This document shows positions 12,019 to 25,465 of a stretch of DNA of 64,000 nucleotides, piece by piece; position 1 is the stretch's first letter, and each line of letters starts with the position of its first letter. Made by a program: the position numbers and the translations under genes. Under the pieces are notes generated by a model, which ran no database searches, was not told the origin of the DNA, and saw nothing but the letters and a program-made list of their open reading frames with translations. Location of the stretch: the NCBI GenBank assembly GCA_947184155.2, contig CAMXCT020002669.1, forward strand, positions 505,501 to 569,500. The letters are read 5' to 3'. The DNA comes from Cladocopium goreaui (taxonomy: Eukaryota; Sar; Dinophyceae; Suessiales; Symbiodiniaceae).

Positions 12019-14858
12019 CGTATCTCGAGGCAACAGGCACGAGACCAATCTTAAATCCCTTCCAATCTCTGGAAATAACTATATATATATATACACATAT
12101 ATATATATATAATGAGATCCTGATCTTATCATCTGATTGGGTGGGACATCATTAGCCCAGGATCTCCTAAGGGACACACCGGGGCAGCTCTTTACCGAAG
12201 TGCTGGCGTTGTCAACATCAGCAATACCAAGATATGCCAAGTACCTGAGCTCCACTGTTTCGGTGTACCTGGAATGACGCATCATGAATCACTGAATCAT
12301 GTTTGAAACCATCCACCAATATCCACCAGTTATGTGGGCGGGAGCCAGGTCGATTCAACGCAAACCTCTTTAAGAGGTTGAGATTATGCAGCAGTCATTC
12401 TCACAGACTACAGTGGCTACAGGCTGTCCTCCGTCGTCTTTCACAGCACAAACGCAGTTGGCTTCTGTTTTAGCTTTGTCTGAAAATAGTGGGAACACCC
12501 CTAAAATCCATTGGTTTATTATCACTTTCTCCATACCAATTGCCACTTTGGGGATACACCCCATGTTGAGATACAGGCATTTACCAAATGCTGGTTGTTT
12601 TCTGGCTGGTTCAAATAAACCGAACCATCATCTATGACAGAGGTTGAACAGTGAGGTTGCTAGAACCCAGAAAACGTCTAAACACTATCCAATCAAGGTT
12701 TATCCATATTCATATTCTGATTCGCAGATCATCCCTCAATTTTGGCAATCGATCATTGCGAAAATACGGTGCCGGAGTCTCAGCAACGTCTGACGAATTG
12801 TTTAGCGAGGCGGACTGAGACCTGGAAGTGGTTGATAGTTTCAGCCCATCCCAAGAAAATTGACAAGACACGGGAGGTCAGTTGGAAGAAAAAATCCAAT
12901 TAGATCGAAAAAAGGGCTGAAAGAAGCAAGCTAAGAAATATAAACAATCAGTGAACATACAGACTCTTGTCCTGCATTGAGTCGCAGTGCTATTCCTTCC
13001 TCTGTGCATCAAGCACAAAGGAACACATTCATTTTTGAAGCCATCACCAACTTTACATGGGTCAACCTGCCCAAAAAATGGGATGATTGGCACCCTACTA
13101 CCTGTATCCCAGTAGGTTGGGCTTCCTAGATTTTGAATGATTTGACCTAGCTCCAACTGGGGTCGGATCCGCTTGCCGTTGCTCTTATTGTGCACAACTG
13201 TCTGGAGCTATACAACTTCGTTGTCAGCTCAGACAAACGTTGCAGGAGAGTCCACCATCAATCGCAGTGCTGACATGTGCTGACACCATTTATCTTGTCT
13301 CAAGAGGATGATGTGCAAAAATGGATCAATCTCAGGAAAACACAAGCACAGCAGTAAGTCGCATAGCATTCTCATGACTTATTCATTCATATGTGTCATC
13401 TATCCTGCGACCGAGAGTGAAATCTGGGAGCCATTTGATGCTAGTACCAGGTGCAGCTTGGGACTGCAACTCTTGCACTGTATGGCCATCTTGAAAGTCC
13501 ATGAAGTCTCCAAAATCCAACGTCTATCCTTGTCCCCCGCCCGAGTCAAACTTCCTTGATATAGCTTGATGTTTGGACATCTCGCCAACTTTTTGGTTTC
13601 GAGGGATTTCATGTTTAATCACTGCAACTGGTGCTTCCCATGCATTTTATATATTCCGTCACCGAATTCTCCAGCTCGATCTTATCATTGACCCCAAAGC
13701 AAGTCAGAGTATCCAGGACAAAGTGGTTTGCACTGGAAGCTATGCTGTTTCTTAATTTGCTTCGATATGCTTCGATCAATTTTGCCAGACCTGGCGCTGA
13801 TTGGAGTGAGTTGCTGGATTCAAGGGGTAAACTGATCCCAACTCAGCAACTTTGAACAGAAAGCTACTGTACGCAACCTGGAAAACTTCATTCTTGATTT
13901 TACCATATTTTACCATAGGGTTCAGAACAAGTCCAAAAAAGATGTTCCATCTGATTTTGCATCTGGCTCCTGCAGTGCAGCTAATGCTGGATCGGTTCTC
14001 CACTGAAACTGCATGTGACAACTTCCTCCACGACCCAAGATGGCCAGGCTTCGCAACCAAAAATGGTGACTTTTCATCATGTGAAAGAACTAACATAGAG
14101 GTTGAAAATCGCCATGTGCATCCATTTTCCATAATTGAAACAGGGAAATACCAACCACGTCCAGCTCGCACCTCAAGCAGGTCGTTGAAAACATCAGCAG
14201 CAAAGGCAGCAGTTTTCGCGACACCCATCCTGCTCTGAAGAAATCAGCACTGGTCAGTGGTTTTGTCAACAAAGCAACGCAAGTGCTGATATCACAAGTA
14301 ACTAGCATCGTTTTGAAATAAGATCCCACGAGTAGGACATATCCCTATTGGTCATATGAAGTCAATCCTACTGGTCTTGGAATATGATCCCAAAATATCG
14401 CAAGTAGGATTGACTTGATCTCTGCTAGACCTCTCTTGCTTGCAGGACTGGAAGTTGTTTTTTTTAGCCCCTCAAGACGCAAGATCACTGGTGTGGCAAC
14501 AACTTGTGTTCACTACTACTGTGTAGACATCATAGAAGTGTGCTGCATGAAAATTGTCAATCTATTCACACCCACATACATGCTAATTAGAATCTACCAT
14601 ATTTAATGCCAGTCCGTCCATTGCATCAGCAAAAACATCTCAACCAACTGTAGCACACAGCTCAGTATTCGGGCCTTGGCAGTGCGCCGAGCAAGATGAA
14701 TCGTGCACTCCTTAGCAACGCAAAAATATGAGTGTTGGCTTTGAGTCTTCTCAGATCTTCTCAGTGGCGTCAACGGACCCAAAAGTTGACATGAGGCCCT
14801 TTCCATCCCTTTCCTGCAGCTTGAGGCCTCATGGGCTCGGCGGCACTGGGAACCTCAC

Positions 14859-14944
14859 CTTCTTGATGCCATAGTGTTCCAAGGTCTGGCTATCTTGCAG
14901 GACCATTTTTCCATAGCTCAGCTGCTGCTCGTTGGGCAACATAC
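14859..14944 (-). CDS. Exon: C-terminal half of UBL-2
   Basis: Flanked by a GGCCAG acceptor and a GTGAGG donor. The frame gives GMLPNEQQLSYGKMVLQDSQ followed by TLEHYGIKK, matching the loop, beta-strands and 'D..TL..YGI' segment of ubiquitin-like folds. The first Gly codon is completed by the last base of the upstream exon at 15211. Confidence 0.65.
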
Positions 14945-17900
14945 CTGGCCAATTTAATGCAGAAGCTCCGCAAAATTCAAGGCCTGGCTGGCTAATATTA
15001 TCAGAGTCTGGAACGAGTATGGATCGACTTGTCCTACCAGAGTATATTATACGCAATATATATGGTACATAAGAAGACGTGACTTACATAGCCCATCAAT
15101 ACCCATCATATCCCCAACTCAACAGTTTGTCTGGAGTCAACTGCATGATTGACGCGGACAATGACCCTGCTGCTCAGAATCTCGCTTCTGTCTAGTTCAT
15201 CTCCGGGTGCCTGTTCTGTCTTGAATGGCAGTCTTCACGTCGGCCACAGTTCTGTCCGCACATGCACCGTCAACCCTGAAGGTATCTCCTGGCAGCCAAT
15301 TTGATGTGGAAGGAACACGGTAACACGCAATATGCCACAGAAGGTTCCAAAAAAAATAGCAATTATTACTTCGCGAAATCATTGAATATGTGACACTGCA
15401 AAGCAACTCTGTCTCTGCTTACGCTGTGTTGCAAAAACAATTTGGATAATGTCTCGGATTGATAAACCCTGGTTTTATTGCAGCACTTCCAGTAGGGGTT
15501 CTCCTCAAATAGTGACATAATTTGCTACCAAAATGGTACCGCTGCTCCTGCATCTGTTTCCACAATGAATTGCCCGCAACCCTTGAGCCGAAGAATCAAG
15601 GCCACCTGTTCGGGTCGTGGCTTTGGACCAGGGATGCCCACCACCAGCACTTAGGTATGCATCAAAGGTGGGTACCCTGATATCATATGCTGTGTCATCC
15701 TGTTCACTATAGTAAAATAGCCACACATTGGGGTAAGTATCCACCATTTCAGACCATACTATATACTGGTGGCATCATGCTCATTACCAAGTGCTACCCC
15801 CAAAAATCAAACATCTTGAAAGGGTCAATGGCACATCATATGCTGATGCGAACATGGCTTCTCTGTCTGACCAAGGTTGGGCCGCTGTCCCCCAACAATC
15901 CGATGCCTAAGCGAGATCGCCATTTGTATCGTTGACTAAATCAACCAGTCTTCTGGGCCAAGTCACTCGCATCATAAATGTTTGGATATCTCTTCTTGCC
16001 ACATCATATTTGGAAAAAACAACAACATAACCCAAGTGTTTATATCATATCATTTTATATCCCACTATGTGATTATAACTCTGTATATATAATGTATATA
16101 TCCCACTGGATGTCTCGAAGCAAACATATTTTTGCTGCCACGGCGCCATGTCCCCTGATTGCACACCCAGTTCCTGCAAGGTGCGGCCCTCCTCCAACGT
16201 AACTCCTGCGGGCGGTGGCTGACTTGGCTGACTCAATGACCTTAGACATGGTCCATGGTGGGTTTCCCAGCAATAATGGTGATTTTATGTGATTTTCTAT
16301 TGAATCTATTGGCTTCAATCAATAGAACTGTGGAAGATTGTGGAAGTAATGGAAAATAAAGGGAACACAGACCCAGATACCCAACATTACCCAACTTGAC
16401 CGTTGTGTGTGATTTTTTTTACCCCCAAATGGCCTTTTTTACGGAGAGCATGATCAAACAACCTAAAACAACATCAAACTTTGGGGTACCCTCATCCATT
16501 TTGGGGGATCCAATCCCCTGGTTAATCTTTGATCAAGTTTCCTCATCCCCGAACACATCTCAGTTTCATGATCCTTTCATGATCATTCCCCGAGTCTTTT
16601 ATTTATGTAAAGATAATCGTAAAGTAATTTGCAATCATTCCATTCCCCAAGTATACTGCTGGGTAGATGTCCATACTGGGTTTCCATTTATATCCATTTA
16701 TGGTATCATTTTCATTGAATTATGATCATTTCCAATCTGCCACTTTCATGCCAGTTTCATGACTAACTGACGCCGTCCTCTGCAAACGAAGAGCATCTGT
16801 TCTGCTGCAATGTCCACCTTCTGGGTCATGAAAGTCTTTATCTCCTCCACGGTGTCCTCACGGTGTCTCGTTGTGCCCACAACGTGTTGATCCAAAAAAT
16901 AGTGGCAGTCCAACAAAAGAGAGGATCAACATGATAGAACAATAATGTCCGAACAATATAGTGGTTATTTTCTATTTTTTTTGGTTTTACTTTATGTTAC
17001 TATACATGGAATCATAAATTATTATACCTATATATCTATATATATATATTACCTATATCATATATATATATATTTATACATATACTGGGTGGATTCCATA
17101 TACAACTGGATGATACTTTAAGCTCATGAACCGCTTGCTAACTGTGATGCACATACAACAACCTACGGACGTTGAGAATCCTCAAAGGGTGATGGCCAGC
17201 AAAACTGGTTGCAGGTGGTTAGGATCTGAACATGATCCAAGATGAAGAACCAGAATCACTGGAATTCTAGGAGTCCCATTACCAGGTGATCAATGGTGAT
17301 CATCCCCATTGAGCCTTAAAATATAACCCCAGGCTTAACCTGCCCATCAGAGTCAAGAGCGCTTCCGGATGCAGGCACTGCCCTGGGGCTGGTTTTGACA
17401 GATCTTTATCCCATCAAAATTGCGTGCAGTTGTGGTATACCCAATGGATTATCATCTGAATATTGTGGTATACCTAAAATATTACCAACACATTCTAACA
17501 TAATCATTCAAAATTGCCTGCAGTTGTTCATATTTGTCCTATGAATATTGCCACAAATTGCGGTTTTTGCCGCATTTTGTGCACAAAGCAGGTTGGAAGC
17601 GTTGGTTTGGGTATTGCTGGGTGATTGGCCTTTGCTCGGGCGGGGTCCGTGCTTGGACATCTACCAATGGCGGAACACACCGATTTTGCTGATGCTTGAT
17701 GTTGCTTGTAGTAATTCATTCTAGTAATACATAGATATAAATACTATAAATCTACCTAATACATAGTAATACATAGTATATAATACAGAACAATACATAG
17801 TAATACATAGTAGTACATAGTAATACATAGTAATACATAGTAATACATAGTAATACATAGTAATACATAGTAATACATAGTAATACATAGTAATACAAAC

Positions 17901-19283
17901 TAATACAAATGTAATACATATAGTAATACATGGTAATACATGGTAATACATGGTAATACATGGTAATACAGGGTAATACACGGGAATACACGGTAATACA
18001 CGGTAATATACGGTAATACACGGTATTACATGGTAATACATGGTAATACATAGTAATACATAGTAATACATAGTAATACATATTAGTAATACATAGTAAT
18101 ACATAGTAATAAATATTAGTAATACATAGTAATACATAGTAATACATAGTAATACATAGTAATATATAGTAATACATAGTAATACATAGTAATACATCAT
18201 GCTTGTGTCATCTTCTTGCCTGTAGGCACAACATGGCACAACATGGTGTCGTCGCCGCTCCCGCGGCATCCTGAGGCTGCAATCGGAGGTTCCACTTCCT
18301 GCTCCCAGCACCCATGATCTTCAGGTCCAATGCCATGACACGCACCAAATTCAGCGAAGAATCCTCAGATCTGGTTTCCACTTGGGATCATCAGGAGCAA
18401 CTGCCAGCATCACTTGCCAGCATCAATGCATTTGAACGAGGCTAAGGCTGTAACAATCTACATCAATCTACGAAGCATTTGCCTACCGACTTGGCAACGA
18501 GTGTCATGGCTAATGCCATAGTCCCGAAGTCTGCACGTGTTCTTCAATGTCCTCAGTGATAAATGAAGAGAACAAAAACGTTTGTGGGTGATTGATAGGT
18601 TGTTTTAAACACATCGCTGTTCTGACATTTTCTATTTTGCAATTGTTCATTAATGAAATAAAGTCCGATAGACTCACACTTGGCCATATCTTCGTAGGTT
18701 GTTTTACTCCAAAGTCAGTTTCAGATGGCAGTCCTGGCTTTGTCTGCAAATACCCAATGGATCCCAATGGCCTATGGTCTTCCCTATCCCTGCATAACAT
18801 GACCACTTTAAGGGGTATCCATGGTATCCCCATTTGTGGACGAAGCCATCTGAGAGCCAGTCAGTTCATTGAAGATCAGGAGTTGTTCCTCACGGCGTCC
18901 AGGGAGTCCAGGGGAGAGGTATCCGGATGCAAAACTCACGGAGGTTTCCATAGGGGATACCCCTACCCTCTGGTAATTTAACGTAGCTATTGAAAATGAC
19001 CATAGAAATAGTGGATTTGCCCATTAAAAATGGTGATTTTCAATAGCTATGTTAAATTACCAGAGGGTAATATGGAGGCTTTTTCTGATGGAAAATCCAC
19101 CCAACAAATTGATGATTTGATTTGGGAGTACCCCAAATGTTAGGAAACCTCCATCTCTGAACTCCCAAAGTGAAATACGGACGCGACTGTCCTGCACTGG
19201 GATCTGTTCCTTTTTCTGGATGTCACTCTTGAGGTCCGCCACAGTCTGCAAGGTTGTGGCCTGTGCGACTTGCACAGCTACAC
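14859..19283 (-). CDS. Multi-exon gene fragment encoding two ubiquitin-like domains
   Basis: Four minus-strand exons encode pieces of ubiquitin-like (UBL) folds. Exon 19283-19183 (VAVQVAQATTLQTVADLKSD...) is the first beta-strand/helix part of UBL-1. Exon ~16205-16147 (GVTLEEGRTLQELGVQSGD) is its C-terminal part. Exon 15275-15211 (VDGACADRTVADVKTAIQD...) starts UBL-2 and joins in phase to exon 14944-14859 (LPNEQQLSYGKMVLQDSQTL...EHYGIKK), completing it. The order helix - 'LP..QQLSYGKMVLQDSQTLEHYGI' is the classic UBL layout. The first and last exons have GT donors and AG acceptors; the intron between the UBL-2 exons starts with GC. No start or stop codon was found, so both ends are open. The rest of the protein, and thus its role (adaptor, ubiquitin-pathway or cytoskeletal), cannot be told. 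Confidence 0.55.
14945..15210 (-). other. GC-AG intron inside the UBL-2 domain
   Basis: The intron is defined by protein continuity: it must begin GCACCC and end CCAG for the two halves of UBL-2 to join in frame. GC donors are uncommon in most eukaryotes but reported as frequent in dinoflagellates. Confidence 0.5.
15211..15275 (-). CDS. Exon: N-terminal half of UBL-2
   Basis: Acceptor CTTCAG, then VDGACADRTVADVKTAIQDR. The only cut that joins in phase to the next exon (IQDRT-G-MLPNEQQL) is ACAG before GCACCC, which makes the 266-bp intron GC-AG. The 'TVADVKTAIQ' helix is typical of UBL domains. Confidence 0.6.
16147..16205 (-). CDS. Exon: C-terminal part of UBL-1
   Basis: After a CCGCAG acceptor the frame reads GVTLEEGRTLQELGVQSGDM, the 'G.TL.ELGVQ.GD' end of a ubiquitin-like fold. 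The donor is not certain; the left boundary is approximate. Confidence 0.5.
17757..18195. repeat. 10-bp tandem array (AGTAATACAT)n, about 44 units
   Basis: Nearly uninterrupted units of AGTAATACAT with blocks of variants (GGTAATACAT, GGTAATACAC) in the middle and an ATTAGT phase slip near 18085. Because 10 is not a multiple of 3, the minus strand is read as a 10-residue periodic peptide (MYYYVLLCIT). Two minus frames stay open over the array (17721-18311 and 17752-18177). I regard these as repeat artefacts rather than genes. The array lies in a presumed intron of the UBL gene. Confidence 0.9.
18966..19067. mobile_element. MITE-like foldback element, family A copy 2
   Basis: This 102-bp near-palindrome starts CCCTCTGGTAATTTAACGTA and ends TATGTTAAATTACCAGAGGG, with TA on both flanks. 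The arms pair over about 35 bp. It is the best preserved copy and lies about 115 bp downstream (in gene orientation) of the UBL-1 exon at 19183-19283. Confidence 0.85.
19183..19283 (-). CDS. Exon: N-terminal part of UBL-1
   Basis: Bounded by an acceptor CCTACAG and a donor GTCCGT. It encodes VAVQVAQATTLQTVADLKSD followed by IQKKEQIPVQDSR, i.e. first strand, 'T V..LK..I' helix and the 'IPVQ' turn of ubiquitin-like domains. Confidence 0.6.
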
Positions 19284-22200
19284 TGTAGGGGATACTGACC
19301 ACAATATGTGTCTCTCTCACAATATCCGGGGTACCCCATTTTGTGGCGATTTGCATTGGAAAAGTATGAATGATTAAGCTTCATTGGATTTAGGGGTTCG
19401 ACATTTTGAACACCCAACCCCGTATTGCCCCATGTCACACCATGGATATACACCCAGCATGGCACCTGCAAAATTAAGGCGCGACCGCAGAACAGCATCA
19501 CAGTGATACGTATCCTGGGTAGCTGCCGACATATCTGGCTGGAGCGCTCAGTTCATCTTAGTTCCTGTTTGGGACTTCGATATCTTGGATATCCCCAAAA
19601 AAACAAAAACATGACAAACACATCCACACATTTCCAAACATATTTCCACTGGAAACTCTCAGTTGATTCTACAGCTTCAGTTGGTACCGAAGCAACTGAT
19701 GCTTTCATCCGCCCTGCACTGCCCAAGATCAATCAGATAAGCATCTCTTCGTCCACCTCAACTGCCTCAATGGTCTTGATCGCAGGGTGCACCTACAGCT
19801 GAAGGTTGGGTCTGAAAAGTGAGGTATACTTAATTTCTGGGGATTTTTCTTGGGGAACATGTTCGAAAATAATGATAAACTACGATAACATATGATAAAC
19901 CGCGTTAGACCAGTGAATCTGATTGAATTGGTAGGTACTCTATGTTTAAACAATCCTAAATTCGCTCAAGTTGCGCTGAAGACTTCTTAGCCAGAAGGAG
20001 CTTTGTTTCTTGATGACCAGCTCAGTTGAGAAACCATGTTTACCATCTAAATACACAAACGCAAAGACGGAACTGGGATAAACTGAAATTGTCTGAAAAT
20101 GGGGTAATTGCATACAAAATAATACAATTGCACTGGGATACCATCATCTTTTCATATCTGTTCATATCGTTTCTCTATTTTGGTTTTGAATGTCATGGAA
20201 TAAGGGTAGCCATGTCAGTTAGACTGGTTAGTTAATCCGGATTCCCACAATGCCTAAGGGCTAATCCCCACTACGTAAAGATACGTAAAGAATAGTAGAA
20301 CCTTTAAACATCTTTAAACTAAATTATCCACCATCATTTCTCAACTATAGATAGAATGATAGACTCATAGACTATAATAGGCTATATCCTCACATATTTG
20401 ATGAGTTTTTGATTCTGAACTATTCTGAAAACAAACAAATACAAACAAACAAGCTAAATATCTAAATCCTGGTGAAATATCCCCAGCCGGCCTCGGGCAT
20501 CGGTGTGGTCGTGGTTCGAAGTTCCGCATCATTGGTTGTACCTGCCATGTGGTCCCAACTATACACGGGTGATAGCACACACCGTATGGTTCAAAAATGG
20601 CTGAAAGGCTGAGTAAACTTGGGAAACACATTGCAAAAATATGCAAACATCATAATTTTAAATATTTTACAACTTGGTGCAATCATCCCGAATTCGCTGT
20701 AGTTTACTTTATTGCCGTCGGCACGCTTCGGTACTGGGTTTTGCACGGTTTTCACATTCTGTCATTCCTTGCCAGAAGACTTTCAGAAATCTCGCCCCGC
20801 CTACAGTTGTGGTATCACCTTGGAAAGCAAGCATGTCCATGCATGTAAATGTGCCATCATGTGCCTAGATCAAATATGTACGTACGAGGAAAGAACATGA
20901 CTTGAGTACCAGGTATGGTAGAATGTTTTTTGGCAACCAAGGAAGACTAGTGGCACAATCTCCCGTAGGGAAAACACGTCTTCAGCGTTAAATCACTGTG
21001 TGTCTGCTGTCTGCTGTGAACTCACATGCTAAAAGGCAGCTTTGCTGAATACTGAATCCATCTCTTTCATTTCGTCAGGAGAATGTTGTGACATCACACA
21101 AGACCACTCATGTTTGTTGTTTCAGGGTCATTTCTACAAAATCAGAATACAATCGAGTCCTCTTTCACTCATACATTCTCATACTATCTCCATCTGAAAG
21201 GACTCCAAGTCACATGAACAAGAGCTCAGTGCAATCCAGCTCAGCATGGAAGACAAGGTCCACCTACTTTCCTCCATGGCGAGTTGAGCCTTTGATTTGC
21301 ACCCTGGATTCTGCCGATGAAAAAAAGCCGCCTGAAAGGAGCCCCAAAATGGCTGCGCAGTGTGTCTGCTGCACAAACTGGGGCACGGATGTTAGAAAGC
21401 CTAGGATATGAAGGGACATCTAGCCTATTAGTGGCCTGAATCTCAAGTGTCATGGGGATGGTCGTTGCCATGCTGCCCTGACCAGAAGGAGCTTCAGAGA
21501 AAACGCTGGCAGGTCTTGCTGCATTTTGTCATCGACCCTCTGATCAATGATGGAAAAGCAACACACACACCGCCCAGCATTTCAGTTTTGAAACCTGGTG
21601 GTGTAGCTTGCCCCATGTCCTATGCACAACTGTGAGACAGCCCTGGTAGGGCATTGCTTAAAACACTTTATTTGCTTTGGAAGCTGTCCCTTGCGAATCG
21701 GAGTGCACCAGTAATGCGCGTTGTTTGGGCGGATCCTTGCTATTGCCAAAGGATGTTGCCACAGCATCTGGATTCATAAGTCCCGGATTCTGAACTACGC
21801 CCGTGAAGTCTGATATATTGTTTAAATTTCTGCCAACAAGTCCCTCTTCCAAACCCCCTTTTTGGGAATCCAAGGATAAATGGAACTGGATGGTGGTTTT
21901 AACCATCTTGAACAATATTAGTCAATGGGAAGGACTATCCCATATATTATGGAAAAAAAAATGTTCCAAACCATCAAACCACCAACCAGATAAATGGAAA
22001 ATTGATACATTTCGGAGGGGTAATCATCCATTTTCCAGTCCGACTCGCGAGGACTAATCAAGCTCTGCCATGAGCTCAGTGCCAGCTTGAACCTTGGGGT
22101 TCAAGGGTGTCAGAGGTTGGGTTAACTACCCGCACTGGATATGCTTGAAATCTTATATGTATGTATGTATATATATATATATATGAGCGATTGTGAAAAC

Positions 22201-25200
22201 CCTAGGTTCACGGAAAGGACATTCACAAATTTGGGAAGGTCCCATCGCTTACCACACGTTTGTACAATAATGATATATGGTAAACTTGGGGGGTATCGCT
22301 TGCAGGAAACTGCTGTATTTATATATGATGAACTATGAATAATATGTGATATTTGGGTATCGCTAATGTGGATATTAGAGAAATATGATGACATAACCTT
22401 GAAAAGGGGTATCGCTAATTTGGGAAGGTCCCATCGCTTACCTCGTGTTTTTAACAATTTCCATCAATTTCCATAAGCCAATGTCCGTCGAATACATATT
22501 TAGTATTGTCGGGGTTTTTACTGTTGCTCATATATATATATATATATGTATTATATATATATATATATCTATTATCTATTATTGATTATTATTATTATGT
22601 GTTGTTTAAAGGGAGGAGAGAAAAGGAGTTGATTGTGTATTTCACACTTGACCATGCTTTGTTGAAAAGCCGAACACAGAAGTTGATTTCTTACTCCACA
22701 CACTCAGAATCAGTGGATGCAAATCTTAACTTCTAAAGCTAAAAATCGAATGAAGTTGTCAGATGTTGCTCACACCTTGGACTTCTCCAACCTTGCTAGG
22801 TCACAAGTCTGTCCAGCGACAGAAAGTCATGGTCCCTCCGGCTTCAAACCAAAGCAATCACTGCGAGATCAGGCTCCAGTACAGTCTAAACACATCAAAA
22901 TCATTCACACACGCACAGTGCTTGAATGTTTTGAGACCCAAAGAACTGATCCCGCAAATTCCCCAACTCTTCATCGAAAATAGATAGCACATGATAGCAC
23001 AATTTATTCAAATGATACTTTGCCAAACATTCTCTGCATGAGTCAGCATGAAGTCACTCAGATGTGGACGCCAATTTGTGGCTCGTCGTACTCTACGCAA
23101 AGGAGCCAAGACAGCCGGCGTAGTGGACCTAAGCTCAATGAGGGGACAGTCGACAAGAACAGTGCTAGTTGGTGGTTTCAACCCCTCAAAAATCTTCATC
23201 ATTGGGATCATCATTGAAAAAAAGAAAACACAATAAACAACATATTTAACAACAACAACGACAACATATATATATATATACACATACATATATATATAAT
23301 ATATAATATTATATAACCAAAACCTTAACACATCAATAATGCACATCAGGATATCACCAGCAATTATCGACCTCCAGGGAGGGTCGGGAGTGACGTCTCA
23401 AATGAACCTGCTTATCTCTGTGCCGATGCTTGCTTTGGGGGTCCTCAGGTTTGCAACAAAAACATGAAAAACACCACAATGACAGCTGATCAATCAAGGA
23501 TTGCAAAATCACATCTCGTGCTCCAACACCAAGAATGGTGATTTTCTTTGACATTTGGCTATCAAAATCCAGTAATTACGAGTACTAATAGTTACTATAG
23601 TGAACATCAACATATCTTTTGCGAATGGTCAACCCCTGTGAATACTGAGACTCCAACGGCTGAGATGATGACCTGCGAGTCCACTGGGACATACCACAAG
23701 CGGCAACCCACCGTGCTAAACGGGTATCTTGGTATCCTGTATCTTGGTATCTTGGTATGTTGGTATGTTGGTATCTTGGTATCTGCAAAAATGGCCACCC
23801 AAAAAATCCACCAGTCTGATGATTTTGCGATCTTAGCAAGGTAAATCATGGGGGACCAACATCATCGTTGCCAAAAAGAACGTGGACCCTGGTGCTTTCC
23901 TGGTCTCCCACGTTCTGCCAAGAGCCCCACGATCCCGTGAGCGCAGCCAAGGGGGGCATAAAAATTGGCCTCGGTGGGAATGGAGTCCCAATCCAAGTAT
24001 GTGTCAGTTTTGGTATAAGAAGATGCTGTTCTTGGAGTCAAGATGTGTCATACATATAGCATCATAAATGCATCATATAGCATCATCTAGCCAAATGTCC
24101 ATCTCCACAGCGAAGTCTCACACAAACAGTTCTTTGCTGAAGTCTCGCCCGTGCAAACTCTTGATTCATAGAAGTTGTGCTGCTCGGATAACCATACGAG
24201 TAGTCCTTTACTAGATTCATCGCATCCAAAAGAAACACATAGAAATACAAGGGTTGCAATCCTAACTGTGTAGCACGATCCTTAGTCGAAGTCTGGTTGC
24301 TGGTTTCAATCCGAGTGAAGATGCGGATTCTGTTTCAAAACAGCAACAAGTAATCCCTGCACTGGATTTTCCTGCGAAAACTGTGCGCTAGGCGCTCCTA
24401 CTAAAGTCTCTGCTCATTCGAGCCGCCAACTGTACAAGGATGTGGCACGACCCCTTCGGGTCGAGCGAATTCCATGGCCACTACGGAATGAGTACCCAGA
24501 ACTTTGGGTGTCACAAAACGAACAGCCGGAACAGCAAATTCCGGAAAATGCTGCTCCAAACTGTTCAGAAACATAGATTCAGAATGATTCTCATCTCCTT
24601 AAGAGATTTGCTGCGAGCGAGTCAAAATCGGAGGCGTGGCATAATGTTCAGATCTCAGAAGAGCACATTCTCAAATTTCACCTGTGGCTGGATAAAAATT
24701 GCTGCGATGCTAAGATCTTATAAGGTATAGTTTGTAGGCATCAAATCTGGCACTGAAAAAATCCACTATTGTAGACGATGTTTTTCCCCCAACGCTTGTA
24801 ATTTTCCAAGAGCAACATGGTAATGCGGCAAATCCAACGAGAACTCTTTGGTGGATCTGTCTCTAAATCCTTACCCCCAAACGGATACGTATCGGGCATG
24901 GTCTACTACATATCGGGCTTGCCACATTATCAGATTTTCTAGGCCCATCTCTGAAATACTATTTTGATGCATTCCCTCCTGATACACAATGTGACAATAT
25001 ATCATTTTTCATTAGGTACGCCCTATCACAACGGAAAATCAATTTGGGTACACCAAATAATTACTCCCACAGGGGTGCTGCTGAACAGCCTGGGGAGATA
25101 GAAAAAACACAGACCCAGTCTTTTCTAAATCATAAACCAATCCATAATGATAGTCATTCATGTCCCCTTCTTTCCCACCCATCTCTTCTCCTGATTTTGT

Positions 25201-25322
25201 TAAAAAAAAATCATCATCTCCCATCTTTTGCATATTTTTTGCTATATCTTTCCAAGATCCCCCCAAAAAACATCCAAAAACCAGCAACCATTCTGGAGGT
25301 GCACCTCCCATTGAGTTCCTGC
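19284..25322. other. No supported gene; one MITE-like element and TA tracts
   Basis: Contains the family B element at 21886-21989, TA-rich dinucleotide tracts at about 22163-22184, 22530-22570 and 23268-23310, and short unlinked frames. The minus frames at 21665-21790 and 23020-23165 have protein-like composition, but I see no domain or consistent splice sites. Confidence 0.4.
21886..21989. mobile_element. MITE-like element, family B copy 2, with 10-bp target duplication
   Basis: This 104-bp element starts CTGGATGGTGGTTT and ends AAACCACCAACCAG. ATAAATGGAA occurs directly before (21876-21885) and directly after (21990-21999), a perfect 10-bp target-site duplication. A 9-11-bp duplication is what Mutator-like (MULE) transposases make, so a MULE-mobilised MITE is the natural reading (inference). 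Confidence 0.75.
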
Positions 25323-25465
25323 CTTGATCTGCTTGCCATTCTGAAGGTGCACCAGGTACCGCCCAGCTGGCACATCTACCTCCATGACCTCGGCCCTAGA
25401 GCCATTGAGCTCGGCCTTGTTGAGGCCAGACAGCCGGACACAGGTCCTCAAGGTGCTACAGATCG
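25323..25465 (-). CDS. DnaJ gene: third repeat module
   Basis: ICSTLRTCVRLSGLNKAELN then GSRAEVMEVDVPAGRYLVHL and QNGKQIK. It has the same 'L.GL..AELNGSRA.V...... GRY.V.L' plan as the two modules upstream. The donor is either GCAGGA or lies further left, and the gene may continue below 25323. Confidence 0.55.

Larger units (their letters stand above)
7270..14858. other. No firmly supported gene; repeats and possible isolated exons
   Basis: Contains MITE-like copies at 8715-8816 and about 9213-9290, a half copy ending at 10151, TA/TG dinucleotide tracts at about 10543-10580 and 11740-11790, and the trinucleotide array at 11874-12018. Some minus-strand frames look protein-like (8173-8440; 12160-12285; 13400-13560; 14160-14228, which begins MGVAKTAAFAADVFNDLLEV), but none matches a domain I recognise or has two consistent splice sites. 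Confidence 0.4.

Noticed and set aside
11792-12112. Poly-His/Asp frames around the CAT/CGT array
   Set aside because: Pure trinucleotide repeat read-through.
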